From Campylorhamphus procurvoides (lineage: Eukaryota; Chordata; Aves; Passeriformes; Dendrocolaptidae), in contig WBMV01003159.1 of assembly GCA_013396655.1 (NCBI GenBank), positions 62,001-126,000 of the forward strand: a stretch of 64,000 nt of DNA, given 5' to 3'. The notes under the pieces were generated by a model, which was not told the origin of the DNA, made no database searches, and was given only the letters and a program-made list of their open reading frames with translations. Positions 24,362 to 37,976 of the stretch are shown one piece after another. Position numbers and translations under genes: made by a program. The first letter of the stretch is position 1; each line of letters starts with the position of its first letter.

Positions 24362-25486
24362 AAATATCTGGTGTTCTCTGTTTAATTTAAAGATATTTTC
24401 ACTAATTGCCATACAAGTCAACTGAAGTCATCCTATCCTAACTTGTTGAACTTACATCTGATAGTTGATAATACACTACTAACAGGAACTTCTGCTATGA
24501 CATTTATTTTGCAGATTTGACAAGAGTTTTCTATGTTGGCATAAAATCACTACATTTCAGTAGTGTATTTAAATAAAAAGCTAAACATGAAAGTGGAAGC
24601 CCAAAATGGCAAAACACAAATGTGAGAATTCCAGACACATCCAAGCAGAACCTGATATGAATTTAGATTTATTGGGCCAGAGAGACGACAAGGGAAACAG
24701 TAGCTCTTTCATATCTGCACTCCAATGCAGTGTCAGGTGAGCTGTCCGTAGGCAACGGAGGTCCTCAGGTCTACCCAGTGGCAGTCACATTTGACAAACG
24801 CTTTTCAATTGTTCATTGTAATTTAGGGAGATATTGCTGTTTCCTAGGTGTGTCTTTTGGAATGCTTCAGGAACTAGAAAGTGGTCTCTATGTTGTTAAA
24901 GTGAATCCTTTATATGATTTACTATCTTCTGCTTAAGGATATCACCACAAAGCTGAGATCTACCATTGCAATAAAGACAAACGCCACTCTTTAGTACACG
25001 TTTCAAAATAAATGGATTATATTAACTGATGTACAATTCCCCTCTCTCTCTGATTACTTTTAATTTGTACTTTCATAAAACCATGGATTACTAATAACAG
25101 CTATCAATCATTTCCCCTGAAACAGTTGGACACTAAGTGCTAGAGATCACAGTGAGTTATAATGAAAACACTGCTTGAGACAGCACAAAAACACAATTGC
25201 ACTTCCTCCTCAAGGGTTTAATAAAGAATACTACCATCTTACACACTATCTCATTTCCCCAAAATGGAGTGAAACAGCCTTTGAACACAGGTGGGAGTGT
25301 CTACTGGTGCCACCTCATGAATTCCTATAAGCTATATGCATCACTGCCTTCCATTAGTCCACTTCTGCCCATAGGCTTGTTTGACATCCTGTGTCACACA
25401 CAGTGAAATAAAATGATTTTAAGAGCCAATATACATACTATTTCAATGCCAACAGAAAGATCACTGATGTTTTAAAGTTACTGCTT
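24362..25486. other. Unique DNA, nothing recognised
   Basis: No gene was found. A SOX-like pair (ATTGT at 24808-24812 and CATTGT at 24814-24819) lies in a less AT-biased block at 24700-24930. That is too little to call an enhancer. Confidence 0.35.
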
Positions 25487-25656
25487 GCAACAATACATCA
25501 GTAGACTAAAACTAACCTGTCTCACAATGGTCTAAATCCAGCTCACGTTCCCTATTAGTGGGTGAACAATCCAATGCTTGGTGAATTCTGCTTCACAATG
25601 ATAGGAAGAGCTGACACGGAAGGATCAAAAAGCGACGTCACTATGAACACTTGGCA

Positions 25657-25691
<35 letters not shown>

Positions 25692-25793
25692 GCACCTCCT
25701 GCTTAAAACCCAAAAAGTCAGAAGGATCATGAGGCCCTGCTTTCACAGTCTGTATTTGTACTGAAAATCAAGATCAAACACCCTTCTGCTCCG
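25487..25793 (-). pseudogene. 28S rRNA fragment (large-subunit rRNA pseudogene), antisense
   Basis: The reverse strand matches vertebrate 28S rRNA across the domain V / peptidyl-transferase-centre region, ending before the sarcin-ricin loop. Near-identical stretches include forward-strand agctcacgttccctattag, gaattctgcttcacaatgat (25587-25606), and the highly conserved segment 25657-25678 (gccacaagccagttatccct in part). Differences from the functional gene are mostly CpG decay (gtcActatgaacActtgg where the gene has gtcGctatgaacGcttgg), plus a deletion of about 8-10 bases near 25779. The other rRNA domains are absent on both sides, so it is a short isolated copy and not an rDNA unit. A retrotransposed rRNA fragment or part of an rRNA-derived SINE are the likely origins. 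No poly-A tail is seen. Confidence 0.9.
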
Positions 25794-26524
25794 CAGAAGT
25801 GTCAGAAAGACAATCGGATACTATGGCACTGCCAAAAAACTTAATCCAATGGGAGAGGTGTCTGGAAGATCTTCACTATCAAGATATATTAGGCTGCATG
25901 TATACAACTATGGGTGATCGCCCACCAAACTCTTTTGAATGACAGACTCATAATGGCTGCATGAAAACTGTCACCAAAGAAAACCACACACAAGATACCG
26001 TAAGAAACATTACATTAATTAATGAGCATCTGTCACAAGAGCATTATGAAACTGCAAACACCTGGAACAGCAAGAGTCCCACTCAGTGCGTTTTGTAAGA
26101 TCTGAGTTGAGTTAAAATGTCTTGTTTCCTTTCCTACACTCTTTCTACCGTCCTTTAGCAAACACTTCCCTTTTAAAATGATCACAGCTGTCATTACCTC
26201 TTCAAGTGTGTAGATTCCACTAAAAAACAAAACCCAAATAAAATATGATACAACCTTGAGGTTATTATTCATAACCTGGACTTCAGAGGATGGAGACAGT
26301 TAAGGTCTCCTTCTTCAGTCCCAAGTCTGGACTACTTTTATTTTCATAGCCCTATTTTCTTTTATAGGCTGAAAGGAAAGACCGATAGGACAAATTCTGT
26401 CCAGTCCCCCTAGACAGTCCCTTTGGTGACTAGCCTAGACAAAATGAGAAATGAGGATACCCTTTGTTAACAAAAACACTGGAAAAGGAGCAGTAAAATA
26501 GGATCTCTCAGTTCCTTACCTCAC
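25794..26524. other. Unique DNA, nothing recognised
   Basis: Beyond 25793 similarity to rRNA is lost and no other gene or element is recognised. Confidence 0.4.
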
Positions 26525-26580
26525 TCATCCCCCAAAAAAAACCAAACCACCAAAATAAACAAACAAACAAAAAATAATTA
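26525..26580 (+). repeat. A/C-only low-complexity tract
   Basis: Runs of cccccaaaa, aaaccaaacc and aaacaaac units, nearly free of G and T. Confidence 0.65.
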
Positions 26581-28842
26581 AAAAATCGTTAGTTGGCAAT
26601 TATGTATTCTGAGTGGTAGGTATAGAGTGGTAGGCTACAGCACAGTTTAAAACTAGTAACAGCTGGAATATTTATTGGGTTAATCAGGTCAAAGCAGTCT
26701 GCCACTCAGAACTTTATTAAATGTCATCTTTACCATTAAAAACAAATCCTAACTTGACTTCAGGGAGTGAGGGGAAGTGTGCAGCACAGGCTCGCACTAA
26801 CCTACTTTGTGTGTTGACTTTCTGTGTGTGAGATATATAGTCAGCATTTCTAATGAATCTGCTTGGAGCGCCTGGAATATTATGATTTATAGCACCTTCC
26901 CACTCTCTATCATAGCATTTTATTAGATGGATGGGAAGCCAGTAGTAATGAGGTTAGGAATGAGAAAACATCCATCAAGCTTGGATACTTCTTCTCAGCA
27001 AAGACAACACACTATCTTGTACGTCACAGGCAGTGATCTAGGTCACGATGGTATAAAATGCGTGATTAAAACCAAGCACTTGACACTAGATAATAGGCAT
27101 CTAGTTAAAAAATAGCTCCAGTGTTCCTGACTTTTAATTAAACCCAACTCATAAATATGCACTGTGGTAAATATACTGTAGAATGAGTCTTGTTTATATT
27201 CCACCACATAACAATTACCTCCCGAATGAACATTTTATTTCATTACATGCACTTATTAGGCAACAGAGAGTCTAAGAGACAGCTGAAAATACAAATATTA
27301 AGCCACTGGTATTAGGCAGGCACACAATGATCTCTTCCACTTCAATTGCTTGTTCTCCCTCTCACACTTGCTACTGCAGTTATCAATCTAAAATAAAGCA
27401 TCTTTAATCATTTTTTGCAATCTTTCAAGGCACCTTGGATTGCCTCAGTAATAACAGAGAGAGGAAGGCTCTTAAATATGGAATGGTAGTGCACTGTAAA
27501 TCTGTACCTTTAACAGGTTTATTCTTTTCTGTGTGGCTCATTTACAGAAGTTTTTTCTTGGTTTTTTTTTTTTCACATGGCTTTGAATAATGTAAAGCTA
27601 ACAAATTTGTATACAGAAGCCACAGTCGGTATGCAGCCACTTGTTCAGCAAGATACTTAACAATGTGCCTGACTTCAGCGTATGAGTCATCACATGCAGG
27701 TTAGCAGCCATTACCTATTGATTGCTAACTCAATCATTTATCATTAAAGGAGTAATCCAGCTCCCTTGTGGCTTCAAGAGACAACACACTTGTGCTGAAA
27801 ATAAAGGCATTGGGGTCAAGTTCTGCATGTCAGGGTATCCTTGCATCAGTGAAGGCAATGGGTGGTTTTCAGTGCCACAGATGACTGTGCAAGAGAATAT
27901 GAAGCCAGCTTCAGTATAGCTGCTCAGGGTTTCTTCCAGTTGAATACATGGTAGATGAAGACCCTCTGTTCTCTTTATGTCCAGGTGGAGGTTAAGGATC
28001 CAAGTGCATTCTTTTCTCCTTTCACGGGAAAATAGCCAAAGATAACTATTTCTGTCTTTCAGGAGATTATTCTGATCTATTAAATGAGGTTCATCAATAT
28101 CAGCTTAGTTATGAACAGGAAAAAATCATGAGCCTGATGAATATGCTGAAATGGTTATGTACTTTGACTAAAGCTCTTCACTATTTTCCATTGTAAATCA
28201 AATTGTTTTTGACATATGACATCAGAATTATAAAAAAAAATTCTGTGGGTTTTGAGACAAATGGGCATGTGTAGAAGGGTGGAAAACTCACAGGAAATAT
28301 AATGTCCTTTTTTTTTCCTTAGCTTTTAAATACGCTGAATATTCCATTCTTAAAACTTAACAGGCACAAAAAGAGATATTTTATAGTGGTGACACATGTT
28401 GGGAATAAAGATGGGTTTTCTAGTGAGTCTGAATCATTGAATTTTATAATTTGCCCAGATGACTTGCAAATTTCTGATTTTTTCTCTAAAACACTATTTT
28501 TACCCTCTAGGGAGAACTTTGAAGCATTTGCTCGTGGTCTACAGCAAGGTCAATATTTGTGTGATACTACTTCTGTTTTCACCTGCTACATCAAAAAGTC
28601 CCTGTAAATATGCAAGATATATTTCATATGTAACTTTTGCGTATAAACTATGTCCATATTTGCTACTGGGCTTTTTTTTCTAGGCAGTGGAAGCAGAAAT
28701 GGTATTCCTTATTTTCAAAGTAAAGACAGCTGGATTCCTAATAGAAGAATTTTTCAAAATTGGACCTGTTAAGTTGCTTCAGAATATCAAGGATGATTTT
28801 TATTGAACCTGTTGCATCAATAAAAAGCACTCTTTTTTTTTC
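26581..28842. other. Unique DNA, possible conserved non-coding sequence
   Basis: No gene was recognised. The stretch 26650-27950 has few long A or T runs and contains a perfect AP-1 type site TGAGTCA (27683-27689) followed by homeodomain-like words (cattacctattgattgct, tcatttatcattaaagg). The texture is like vertebrate conserved non-coding DNA, but this cannot be tested from one sequence. Confidence 0.25.
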
Positions 28843-28849
28843 TATGATC

Positions 28850-29706
28850 ACAAAATGACAGAAGGCGTAATATCAGGAGGGACAACAAGGGGCATCTAGT
28901 CCAACATCCTTACTCCACTAGGGTCATCCTAGACGATATTGCAAAGGATTTCATCCAGACAGTTCCTAAACATCTCCAGTGAAGAAGACTCCTTAACCTC
29001 TCTGAGCAATCTGTTCCAGTGCTTGGTCACACACACAGTGTAAAGAAATTCTTCCTCAGGTTCAGGTGAAACTTTCTGTGCATCAGTTTCTGTCTGTTGC
29101 CTCTGGTATTATTGCTCCACACCACCAAGCAGAGCCTGGCTCCATCCTTTTGACAGTCTCCCTTCACACACTCATAAACCCTGATGTGGTCCCTTCTTTC
29201 TCAGTCATCTCTGTTTGAGACTGAACAGGCTCAACTCCGTCAATCTCTCCTCATAAGAGAGATACTTCAGTCCGTTAATCATCTTTGCCACTCTCCTCTG
29301 GAACCACTCCAGTAGCTCCATGTCTTATGTACAGATAAGCCCATTACTGGACACAGCACTCAGGATGTGGCCTCACCAGTGATGAGTAGAGGGATGGAAT
29401 CACCTCCCTCCATCTGCTGGCAAAGCTCTTTCTAATGCACCTCAGGATCCCATTGGAGCTGTTGACCACAAGGACACACTTCTGGCTCATGGACAGCTTG
29501 TTGTGCACCAGGACCCCCAGGTGCTTCTCCACAGAACTACTTTCCATCAGGGCAGTCCCCCACCTCTGCTGGTTCCTGGGGTTATTCCTCCCCAGATGCA
29601 GGACCCTGCATTTGCCGTTGTTGAATTTCAGACAGGTCCTCCCTGTCCATCTCTCCAATTTATTGAGGTCCTTCTGAAGGGCTACACAGCCCTCAGGGGG
29701 TTGATG
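28850..29706 (-). mobile_element. CR1 LINE 3' fragment, reverse strand, 5'-truncated
   Basis: The reverse strand reads the CR1 ORF2 C-terminus (LNKLERWTGRTCLKFNNGK, LHLGRNNPRNQ, EKHLGVLVHNKLSMSQKC, SRWREVIPSLYSSLVRP) and then the 3' untranslated region. It is truncated at its 5' end near 29706, the common CR1 form. The first 144 codons are almost uninterrupted and then decay. Its left (3') edge near 28850 has no clear octamer repeat, so it may belong to another CR1 subfamily from the copy at 37977. Confidence 0.88.
29344..29700 (-). pseudogene. CR1 ORF2 C-terminal remnant
   Basis: An open segment on the reverse strand carries the same CR1 C-terminal words as the copy at 13848-14324. It starts after the catalytic palm, so it cannot encode an active reverse transcriptase. 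Stops follow at the ORF2/3' untranslated border. Confidence 0.8.
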
Positions 29707-32700
29707 TTTGAGGAGTAAGAAGAGTACATGAAGGGTTTCCTCCTGAACAATAATCCTAAAAAAGACACTGAAATTCACTGACCTACTTCACTACATTATT
29801 AGTGTTCTGCCAGTGCATAGTAATATAGTTCTTTCCAGTATCATGTATTGAAGTGATTTTTCTTTTCTTTCATGTCATCATGTTTATTTTAAAAGTTAAA
29901 ATACTATCAGTAGGTTCAACAAATTACTAGAGTTTTATTGGATGGAAATGTTAGCGTCAGCAAACAGGCTCGTTCTGTCATATGTTGTGGTGTAATATAT
30001 CTTTATGTTATATTTAGCAGCTTCTCATTTACAATGAATTTTAACATCAGGATTAATTTGCCTCAACAAAAAAAGCTAAACTTGAATGTTAATAACAGGT
30101 GGGTTATAGAGCCACCTAAATGCACCACTAAGACTTTCATACAAAATCAAAATTGTTTTTCTGGATGAAACAAGGACTATGCAAATAGACCATGGTCTGT
30201 CTGCTTGCAGTTATCATAATCCTTGCAGAAAGATTTATTATGCTGGATTTTATTATGCATTCATTTTTCAGAGGAATAAATTACATGCTCCTTTTGCTGT
30301 GTTAATATTGCAGGCGACCATGACTGCTGTTGTACATTCCTTTGGAAACACATTTTATATAGTGTCAATTAAGCAGAAGGTGGGAATCCTGGCAAGAGAA
30401 TTTAAGTATTTCAACTAAGGGTCAATATGGCTACCACCCAGACAGAAATTATTTAGTAATGGATTGTATAGTCAGCACTGGGTTTGAGCCCATCTTCTGC
30501 TAAGGGAGGTAAACATGTTGTCTTCTGAATGAGAGCAGGTGCTACCCAAGGAACCATCTTAGTATTTAGGAGACAGCTTAAAATAGTTATGGATTATGTC
30601 TCTGACCTCATCTGACCAAGCTAGCTTTTGTAATATTTTGATTCTTTTTTTTACCAAGTAGTGTTAATGATTCAACATAGAACTAGGACAATTTCTATGT
30701 TGACACCTATACATTAACTCTGAATGTAGACTTAACTATAGCTTCTCTTGTCCCTCCCCTTTTTACAAATGGCAAGATTTTCTAACCCTGGTCAAAAACT
30801 ATATCAGGTCAGGTAATTTGGATGCTTTCTAGCTTCCAAGACAAAAAACTCCTTATATTCTTTTTAAGGTTATTCAGAAAATAATTGCCAATCTATTTTT
30901 TCTCTGTTATATTTAATACTTCTCAGTGTTCAAAAGAGATTTTTACTTAGTTTTCACCACATGCTGCCATGAAAGAACTGTTGAGACTTTACTGATGTCT
31001 TGAAAGGGTTTGAATTAGCAAGATGGAGTATAGTATGGTCTTTAAGGCTAAAAACTGACTTTGAATTGAACTGAGAGAAAATTTAGCCTTAGAAGGGAAC
31101 ATGTAAATAGATAATGACTTGCTTCCTTTTATTCCAGTATAAATGTTCACACTCTGTTCTCTGTAAACTTGGTGGCTACTTGGTGAGAAAAAAAAAGCCA
31201 AAAAACAATACCAAGAATTTACTGCAAAGGAATTTTAATATAAAAGGTCTCAACAGCATTGTGCACAACAACAGCAGAGAAATGCCTGTACCTTTGGAGG
31301 GTGAGATGCAACCTGGCCTGTCTGACCCTTCAGCACTCTCACTTCTTCCTTGCCTCTGTGCATTTAGGCAATCTATTCTCATCAGACAGACTCTCTTGCC
31401 ATACAGGACTTGCAAAATTAATAGTAATCTCATCTCTCAAGATCATTCTCGAATTCTTCACAGTCTCCAAGAAGAAACTTCAAGACTCTCATTTTGACCC
31501 CACATGCCAAAGGGACATAGATGAGTAGAATTCATTCTTTGATTTCTGTTAAAAAAGTCACCATCCCACATTAATGTATTTTAATCCACATGAACTCATG
31601 CAGTTTTTTTAAAGGAAAAAAGTATACTTTCTATCTAATTTTATTATTGATTTTCAATTTTTCCCACAAATCAGGGAAAAGGGATAATTTCATATTTGCT
31701 TATTTCTTTGTATCTGTTTGGTGTTAATCACATTTCTTCTTATTTTATCATTGCTAATAGAAGAACCTCATTTTTCCTCAGCTACAGTTGACACTTTGAG
31801 GGCAGGTCAGTCATACCACATGCTTCAACAGCAGTTGTGGGTCATGCTGTTTCATTAGACCGCGTGGCTCCCTGGAAGGCCACAAATTCTGCTTTATTAG
31901 AAAATTTTCAAGCATCTCTCATGATGACCCTTTTATTGTCTATTTTAGACAATGACATATTTATCCTAGCTTTCTGGAAATCAATTATTTAAAAAAGGGG
32001 ATAGCTCCTGCCAAGGTTGGGTATGACTTTGACGTAGCCAAGAAAATAACTAGTGGCTGCCTGTCTCCACTCCATAGTCTTCACTAATCTCTTCAAGCTT
32101 TGAAGCACAAAGCAATGAAGCAGCAAGGTAAATGAAATTTTCTAGTTATTCATGTCTGGAAATTTTGTGCCTCTCTGGAATAAACATTAGTGTGAGGCAG
32201 GTATAAAAACACAATTGAAATTTTTAATCTGTATTTGGTCTGATCGTAACAAAACCAACAACTAAGCTCAGCCATAAGTAGAAGGTATTTTGATTTTCTA
32301 AATCTTCAGAAGCCCAGTCTTTCTTATATCACTAACAAGGACATAGCTGACAGCTTTTCTGCCCTGCAGATTACAATAAATTCTTCAGAAGATCTCCTAT
32401 GAACATCTTAATACTTAGAGTACAATGTTGCAAACTTTGAGAATCCTAAAAACTTGATAAAACTTCCTTAACTTCCTCCTCGCCCCACAAAGCTGTTATC
32501 GTGATGTTGTCTTAAGATCAATGTGAGGAGGAATTGCTATTTGTGGAGAGGAGAGTATTAAATGAAAAATAGCTGAGGTGAGATACATTTCTATCTGCAA
32601 GCCCTAAGAATACTTAAAGGACTCTATTACATCACTAACAGAAAACAATAATACAATTTTTGTTTTCATTATAATCTTTTGGCAAGAGACAAGATGTACA

Positions 32701-33765
32701 AGACCAGGTAGTATCTTTCTAGCAAGAAAACCAGGCTTCTCTGTCATTTCTCTAGGAAGAGTCCCCACAGTGCCATTGTGTTCTCTTTCTTTGCATAGAA
32801 AAGATAAACCGTGAGAACATTAGTGCATAAGCTGTTCAACTATTGAGATATTGAATTCTGATCTTTAATAAACCAATACTGATTTGTTTCACTGCTTCTG
32901 TTTGCTTAGTTAAGCTCCATCACCACAGGAAACAGAACATATAATTTAACCAGATTGCTTTTTTCATTTGATTTTTATTAGTGCAGCAAGCAGGCATTCA
33001 GATCGGTGAATTCACTCAGTTCTCACCAGTAGAATATATTACTTCCTCCTTCAGACTGAAAGTTTCAAAGCAAGAGCAAAAAATCGCAGTAAAGTACAAG
33101 AGCTTATGCAGAGTTGATAGGAGGTCCATTCAATGGTACGGGCTCTTCTCTTTCAATCTTGCATTAAAAGTATACTTCGTGGAATAGAGAGCAGAGTAGT
33201 TAATGTTGAATTGCTCTCATTTCAGTGGGGTTGTGATAGACATGTGATTCTGGTTTTTTTCCTAGAAAAATCCCACCACCCTGGGACTCCAGGGTATCTA
33301 TGCAGCTGCCTTATGCCATTCAGCATCCAGCACAACCTGCTGCTCTTAACATTCTAATCCCATCTAAATAATTATAGTACTGTTGAGCTGCTACCACTGC
33401 AGATACATAGATTTTCATACTTTTCATGGTTTGCAGTTCACAGCAGTTTCAGCCAAGTCTTTCTCGTTTATTTCAGGGTCAAATCTTCAAAAAGGCCCTT
33501 GAACTTATTTTTCTCTGCAGGACTGTTGTGGTTTGTAGTAATTCTGATTCACTAAAGCCAGCAAGAGTTTTATTACCTATTTCTTATATCCCAAGTACTG
33601 AATGACAAGTAGACAAGATAAAGAAAGGAAAATTAATAAAAATACGTAACAGGAAAATATTTGTAGTCACAACTTTCAGACTTAGGGTAAAATATAAATA
33701 CAGCTAATTTCCCTCTACTTAGAAATTTTGAGTACCTACAAGCTCATAAAATCCTTAATATTACT
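29707..33765. other. Unique AT-rich DNA, nothing recognised
   Basis: Open frames up to 127 codons (31114-31497 forward) overlap others on both strands. They lack known domains and have no splice or start support. I treat all of them as chance. Confidence 0.4.
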
Positions 33766-33826
33766 CTGGGGTTTTGTTTGTTTAGGGGTTTTTTTGTTTG
33801 TTTTTGGGTTTGTTTTTTTTTAGATG
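33766..33826 (+). repeat. G/T-only low-complexity tract
   Basis: Units gtttgtttagggg, tttttttgtttg and ttttgggtttg. It is the same G/T type as at 11863 and 56090. Confidence 0.65.
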
Positions 33827-34235
33827 CTTTTATTATGAGTTTTAAATCAAAATTTTTAATGTTTTCTGAAGCATGAAAATGCCTTTCACTCTTTCTAAGT
33901 TATTGCATAAGTTACCCACACAAAAATGTCTTCTCCATTTTTTAATTAATAATATTATTAATTCCTCAATATTATAGGTCCATTATTAACACCAAGATTG
34001 CAACATTTCAACACGTGAGAGATAACGTCTGGAGATTGTTCTACTTATTTTTACCACTAATCATCTTGAAGCTTCTTATGAAAGTAGCAGCTGTGTTCTG
34101 TTAAAACTGGGGTTTATAACTTAATTCCATATGGAACCAACAAAAAAAAAATTAGATTTTCAAAACTAACTGTTGTGGAAGGTAGTACAATGAAGACATG
34201 TCTAGAAATACTCAGCTCATGCTATAATGTAATTA
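33827..34235. other. Unique AT-rich DNA, nothing recognised
   Basis: No supported gene or element. Confidence 0.4.
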
Positions 34236-34310
34236 AATGACAAACAAAACAAAACCAAAACCAAACAAACAAACCAACCAACCAACCAAATGCACAAACT
34301 CAAAAACAAG
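34236..34310 (+). repeat. A/C-only (AAAC/AACC)n tract
   Basis: Units caaaacaaaacc, aaacaaacaaacc and aaccaaccaacc, with almost no G or T. It is the reverse-complement counterpart of the G/T tract 420 bp to its left, so the two could form an inverted pair. Confidence 0.7.
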
Positions 34311-37300
34311 TGCAAAGTAGATCCTAAGTTCATTTTTTTCTCTGTTGTTTTGTTTGACTTGTCACAAAACTATATAAAAACAGAAAATAATTATACTGGA
34401 ATATTTGTAGGAGCTTGTTACTTTCATAAACTAAGCCTATTATGAAACTAAAATGTCATCAGTCATGGCAAACGGTCAGTCCCTTCTGGCAAGTGGCTCA
34501 GTCCTCGATCTGCTTGTCTGCCCACCTGATGGGATTGCAGAATATTGCTGCAATGATGGGCCATTTGTACTTAAAATCTTGCCTATAAGCATCCTCCTCC
34601 AATTTAAACTCAAAACATTCACTGCTTCCCCATATGACAAGTCAGATTTCTGATGACAAATGTCTAAATGAATGTTTTCTGGATGCTATTCTGAACAGTG
34701 TAATGTGAAGTCTATTGGCACTCTAGTTGTATGTGCTTACAGGCAGACTTTCAAACAAATATATTTGCCTAAATGTATAACATCCAAGGAGAGAGGCACA
34801 TGATGTGTCAAGTATTTGTAGGAAGGTTTAGACTATAGAAATTCAAATAAAATGCTCACAACATTTTGAATACAAATCAGTAGGTCCCACTAAATCTTTT
34901 TAAGCATGCATGTAACACATCCCTGTGAAGGATTCCACCCTTGGGGCCAAATTGGACGTTACAGTGAATAAATGGTATCTCTGTTTCTTATAACTATGTT
35001 AAAATAATTGTAATGAAACTGTTTATAATTCTTTGTGGTTTGGGAGAGTTTAATTATTATTTTTAAAGACAGATCAAAAATGATCTGTTAAACTCAGTCA
35101 CTATTCATCATAAGAAACCCTGTTACACACTTAGATTCTCAGTCTTTAATCTGCCATTTCCTATGCAGCATCCATGAGCAGTCCCCCAATCTGCAGTTCT
35201 GAGGCATAATCCCATAAAAGGATGGTATTAAGTTCCATGGTAAACCTGTCAGAGGAGGGCAAAAAGGATTAGACTGCTGCAGTTTAACAAAGATTCAGTG
35301 AATATGTCACTTTAAAGCATGCCAGGTTTTGACACAAATAGTTACTTGCAATCTAAATGTATTGCTTNATTATCCCACAGGAGTAGCCTGAATTTTACAA
35401 TATGGTCATTTGTAAGTAAATTTGCAAGCTGTGCATAGGGAGTTAAGGATAAACCCCATTAGTGAATAAATGGATTTACACACTTTATAATTGCATGCAT
35501 CTTGGAAAATGTACCTTTTCATGTCTTAGCCTGAGGATCCAATACCTGCTTTAAAGCTGTGCCTGCTAGTACCTGGAAAATATGCTAAATATCTCCATTG
35601 CCTCTAAAACATGAACCAATGTTACTAAATCCAAAATTCCTAAACTGAGAATATGGCAAACCTTTTTAAGCTAAATACCATAGAGAAGATAGCACTGGGG
35701 CACAAAATAATGTTAACAAGGATGAAGCTAAGGGCACCTTAAAACCTTAGTAGAAAACAACTTTCTAGAGAAAAAAAAAAGTTTCCCCATTTTTCAGATA
35801 TTTCCATATTCTTGGAAGACTGTTTTTGACACCAGTTTTCTCCTCCTTCCATTTCCTTCAGTTTTCACATTCCCAGTTTAAAGGCTATTATCTATTCCAT
35901 TGTCTCAGTATCATTTCCAAATCTTCTCCTCTATCAATATGCATTTTGATGTCCTATAGCTTCTGTGTGCAGTGTCAGGACTGTGTCTAAAATCTCACTG
36001 AAGGATTTTCATGATCAGTTATTTGTCTTTCTTACATCAATTCTTTTTTCCCATTATTATTTCCCAAAAATATTCTCTGCCAAATATCTTCATTCCTTCT
36101 TCCTCCATAGGCCACCTATGAGTATTTTTAAATTCTTATTTATCTACTCATGATCTAAGTCTACATATTCCACCTAGAACAATGCTATTCATTTGCATCA
36201 GCTCTCTTTCTCAGGTTACTTTCATGATTTTTCTGCTTTGTTGAACAAGTCCACTTTCTACCTCAGTAAATGTCATCCACCCACTGGATGCATTGTAATG
36301 GCCTTTTACATCAGTGCTCCTGTTTTCAAGTTAATAGGATACCTTTAATTTTCCTCTCTAATGTACTACTAGTTCCCTCCTTAATCTTCAGCCTCTCTTT
36401 AGCACTACTGTCCATATCCCAGTCCTTTCTCCCACTAGGCTCTCCCCTACCTCAAGCTCCTACCATCTACCACTCTTCAGCAGTGTTGTTTAACCTCACT
36501 GTTTTTTATTCTCTCACTCTCCTTCAATCCTCTGCAAGACAGTTTTTAGCTCTCTTCACCAGTGAGACGACTCTCACTAATGAAACTTTACAAGCTACAG
36601 TAAATAATTTAGGGGCAACATTAATAATGCACAGGAAAGTAGGAAAGGACTTAAGAGATACAGGAAAAGAAAACATTGAGAGATACAAAGTACACTTTTT
36701 CTTACTACCTCTTCTCTCTCTCTTCTGTAAAGGGAAGCAGCATAAAACCTGATGCTCAATAAATGAAGGATTGAGAAGTGGAAAGAGGTTCATGGTTCAA
36801 GATAAAGTTACAGAGGAAAAATCTCAAACAAAGCCAAGTAGGCTTTTCTTTACTAGAGCTTGAACAGAATAAAGAATGACTAGCAGCCTCAAGAAAGGTT
36901 CAGGGTTTCATAGTACTTAGAATAAGGCAGGCAGCCAGAGATCCTTATGCGCTTTGAATACTTCCTACTAAGTCAGTATGTCTCTCAGAGACCACACACA
37001 CTTGAACTCACGGAAAAAGTAGTCTGTTGTTTCAACAATACAAATTGAAGTGGCTTGATTTAAAATGCAGCATTTCCAGTAGTAACCCAAGTATTCAAAA
37101 GTTGTGCATAATTTTGCCTGGATTCTGAAAGGGGCTAATGAAACACAGAGTAGAGACTGTTTTCTACAGCGCAGGGACCATAAAGCAGAACTGACCAAGT
37201 ACTTTCCAGAACATTTGATCAAACCCAATGTTTTCTTTGCAAAAAGTTACTTTTCTGAGAGAAAAATAAAGTTTTTTCCATGAGACAAAAGATGAACTTT

Positions 37301-37976
37301 TTCACTGCTGTAAAACTGAAGTTTCTAAGAACTTCCTACAGAAATTCCTGAACCAATTTGCCTACTCCTGAAAAGATGAAAGGCAAAAAGATTTAGTGAA
37401 CTGATTCATTCTTTCACCATCAACAAGGCTTGAAAACCCCTGACAACATCCATCTGCTTACTGATTTAAGTTTTCCAGGTGGTCAGCCTCGTTGTTTCTC
37501 CAAGCAGGTTGTTTCTCCCAGAAAAATAATTTTCCTTAAAATCACACTTCACTAAAAATATAGGACTTCTGATTTCGTGGTCAAGTATTGGTACTTATTC
37601 CCTCCATCCCCCTTTCAGAAAAAAAAAAGAACAATTATTCTTTCCGTGTTTCAGCCTTGTAGAGATAGCAGAGGGGCTTTTTCCCATTATATCAATCGGG
37701 TTGAAAAAGTGCAGGATGCTTAATAAACATTTTGTTTAAATTACATCCAAATAAAATAGGAACAAGAACCCTTCCCAACTTCACCAAATGAAAGCCAGTG
37801 AAAGTCTGTATCTTTCTTGTTAGCTGCAAATAAAACATATGCAGCAATGACATGATTTGCCATACTTCCGGAATTAGATGTATTTGGTTCAATAGGCCTT
37901 TTCCCTTTCTCTCTCAAGGTATTGACTATACTGTTTCACATATGAATGCACAACATGTGGCATGAAACTACTTAGT
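34311..37976. other. Unique DNA with a pyrimidine-rich strand at 35820-36560
   Basis: No gene was found. The forward strand is C/T-rich from about 35820 to 36560, which leaves a 160-codon open frame at 36270-36752 rich in Ser, Leu and Phe. Its composition follows the strand bias, and it has no domain, so I do not call it a gene. A single N is at 35368. Confidence 0.4.

Noticed and set aside
36270..36752. 160-codon open frame, the longest without N
   Set aside because: It lies in a pyrimidine-rich stretch, is Ser/Leu/Phe-rich, has no recognisable domain and no splice or promoter support. Composition explains it.
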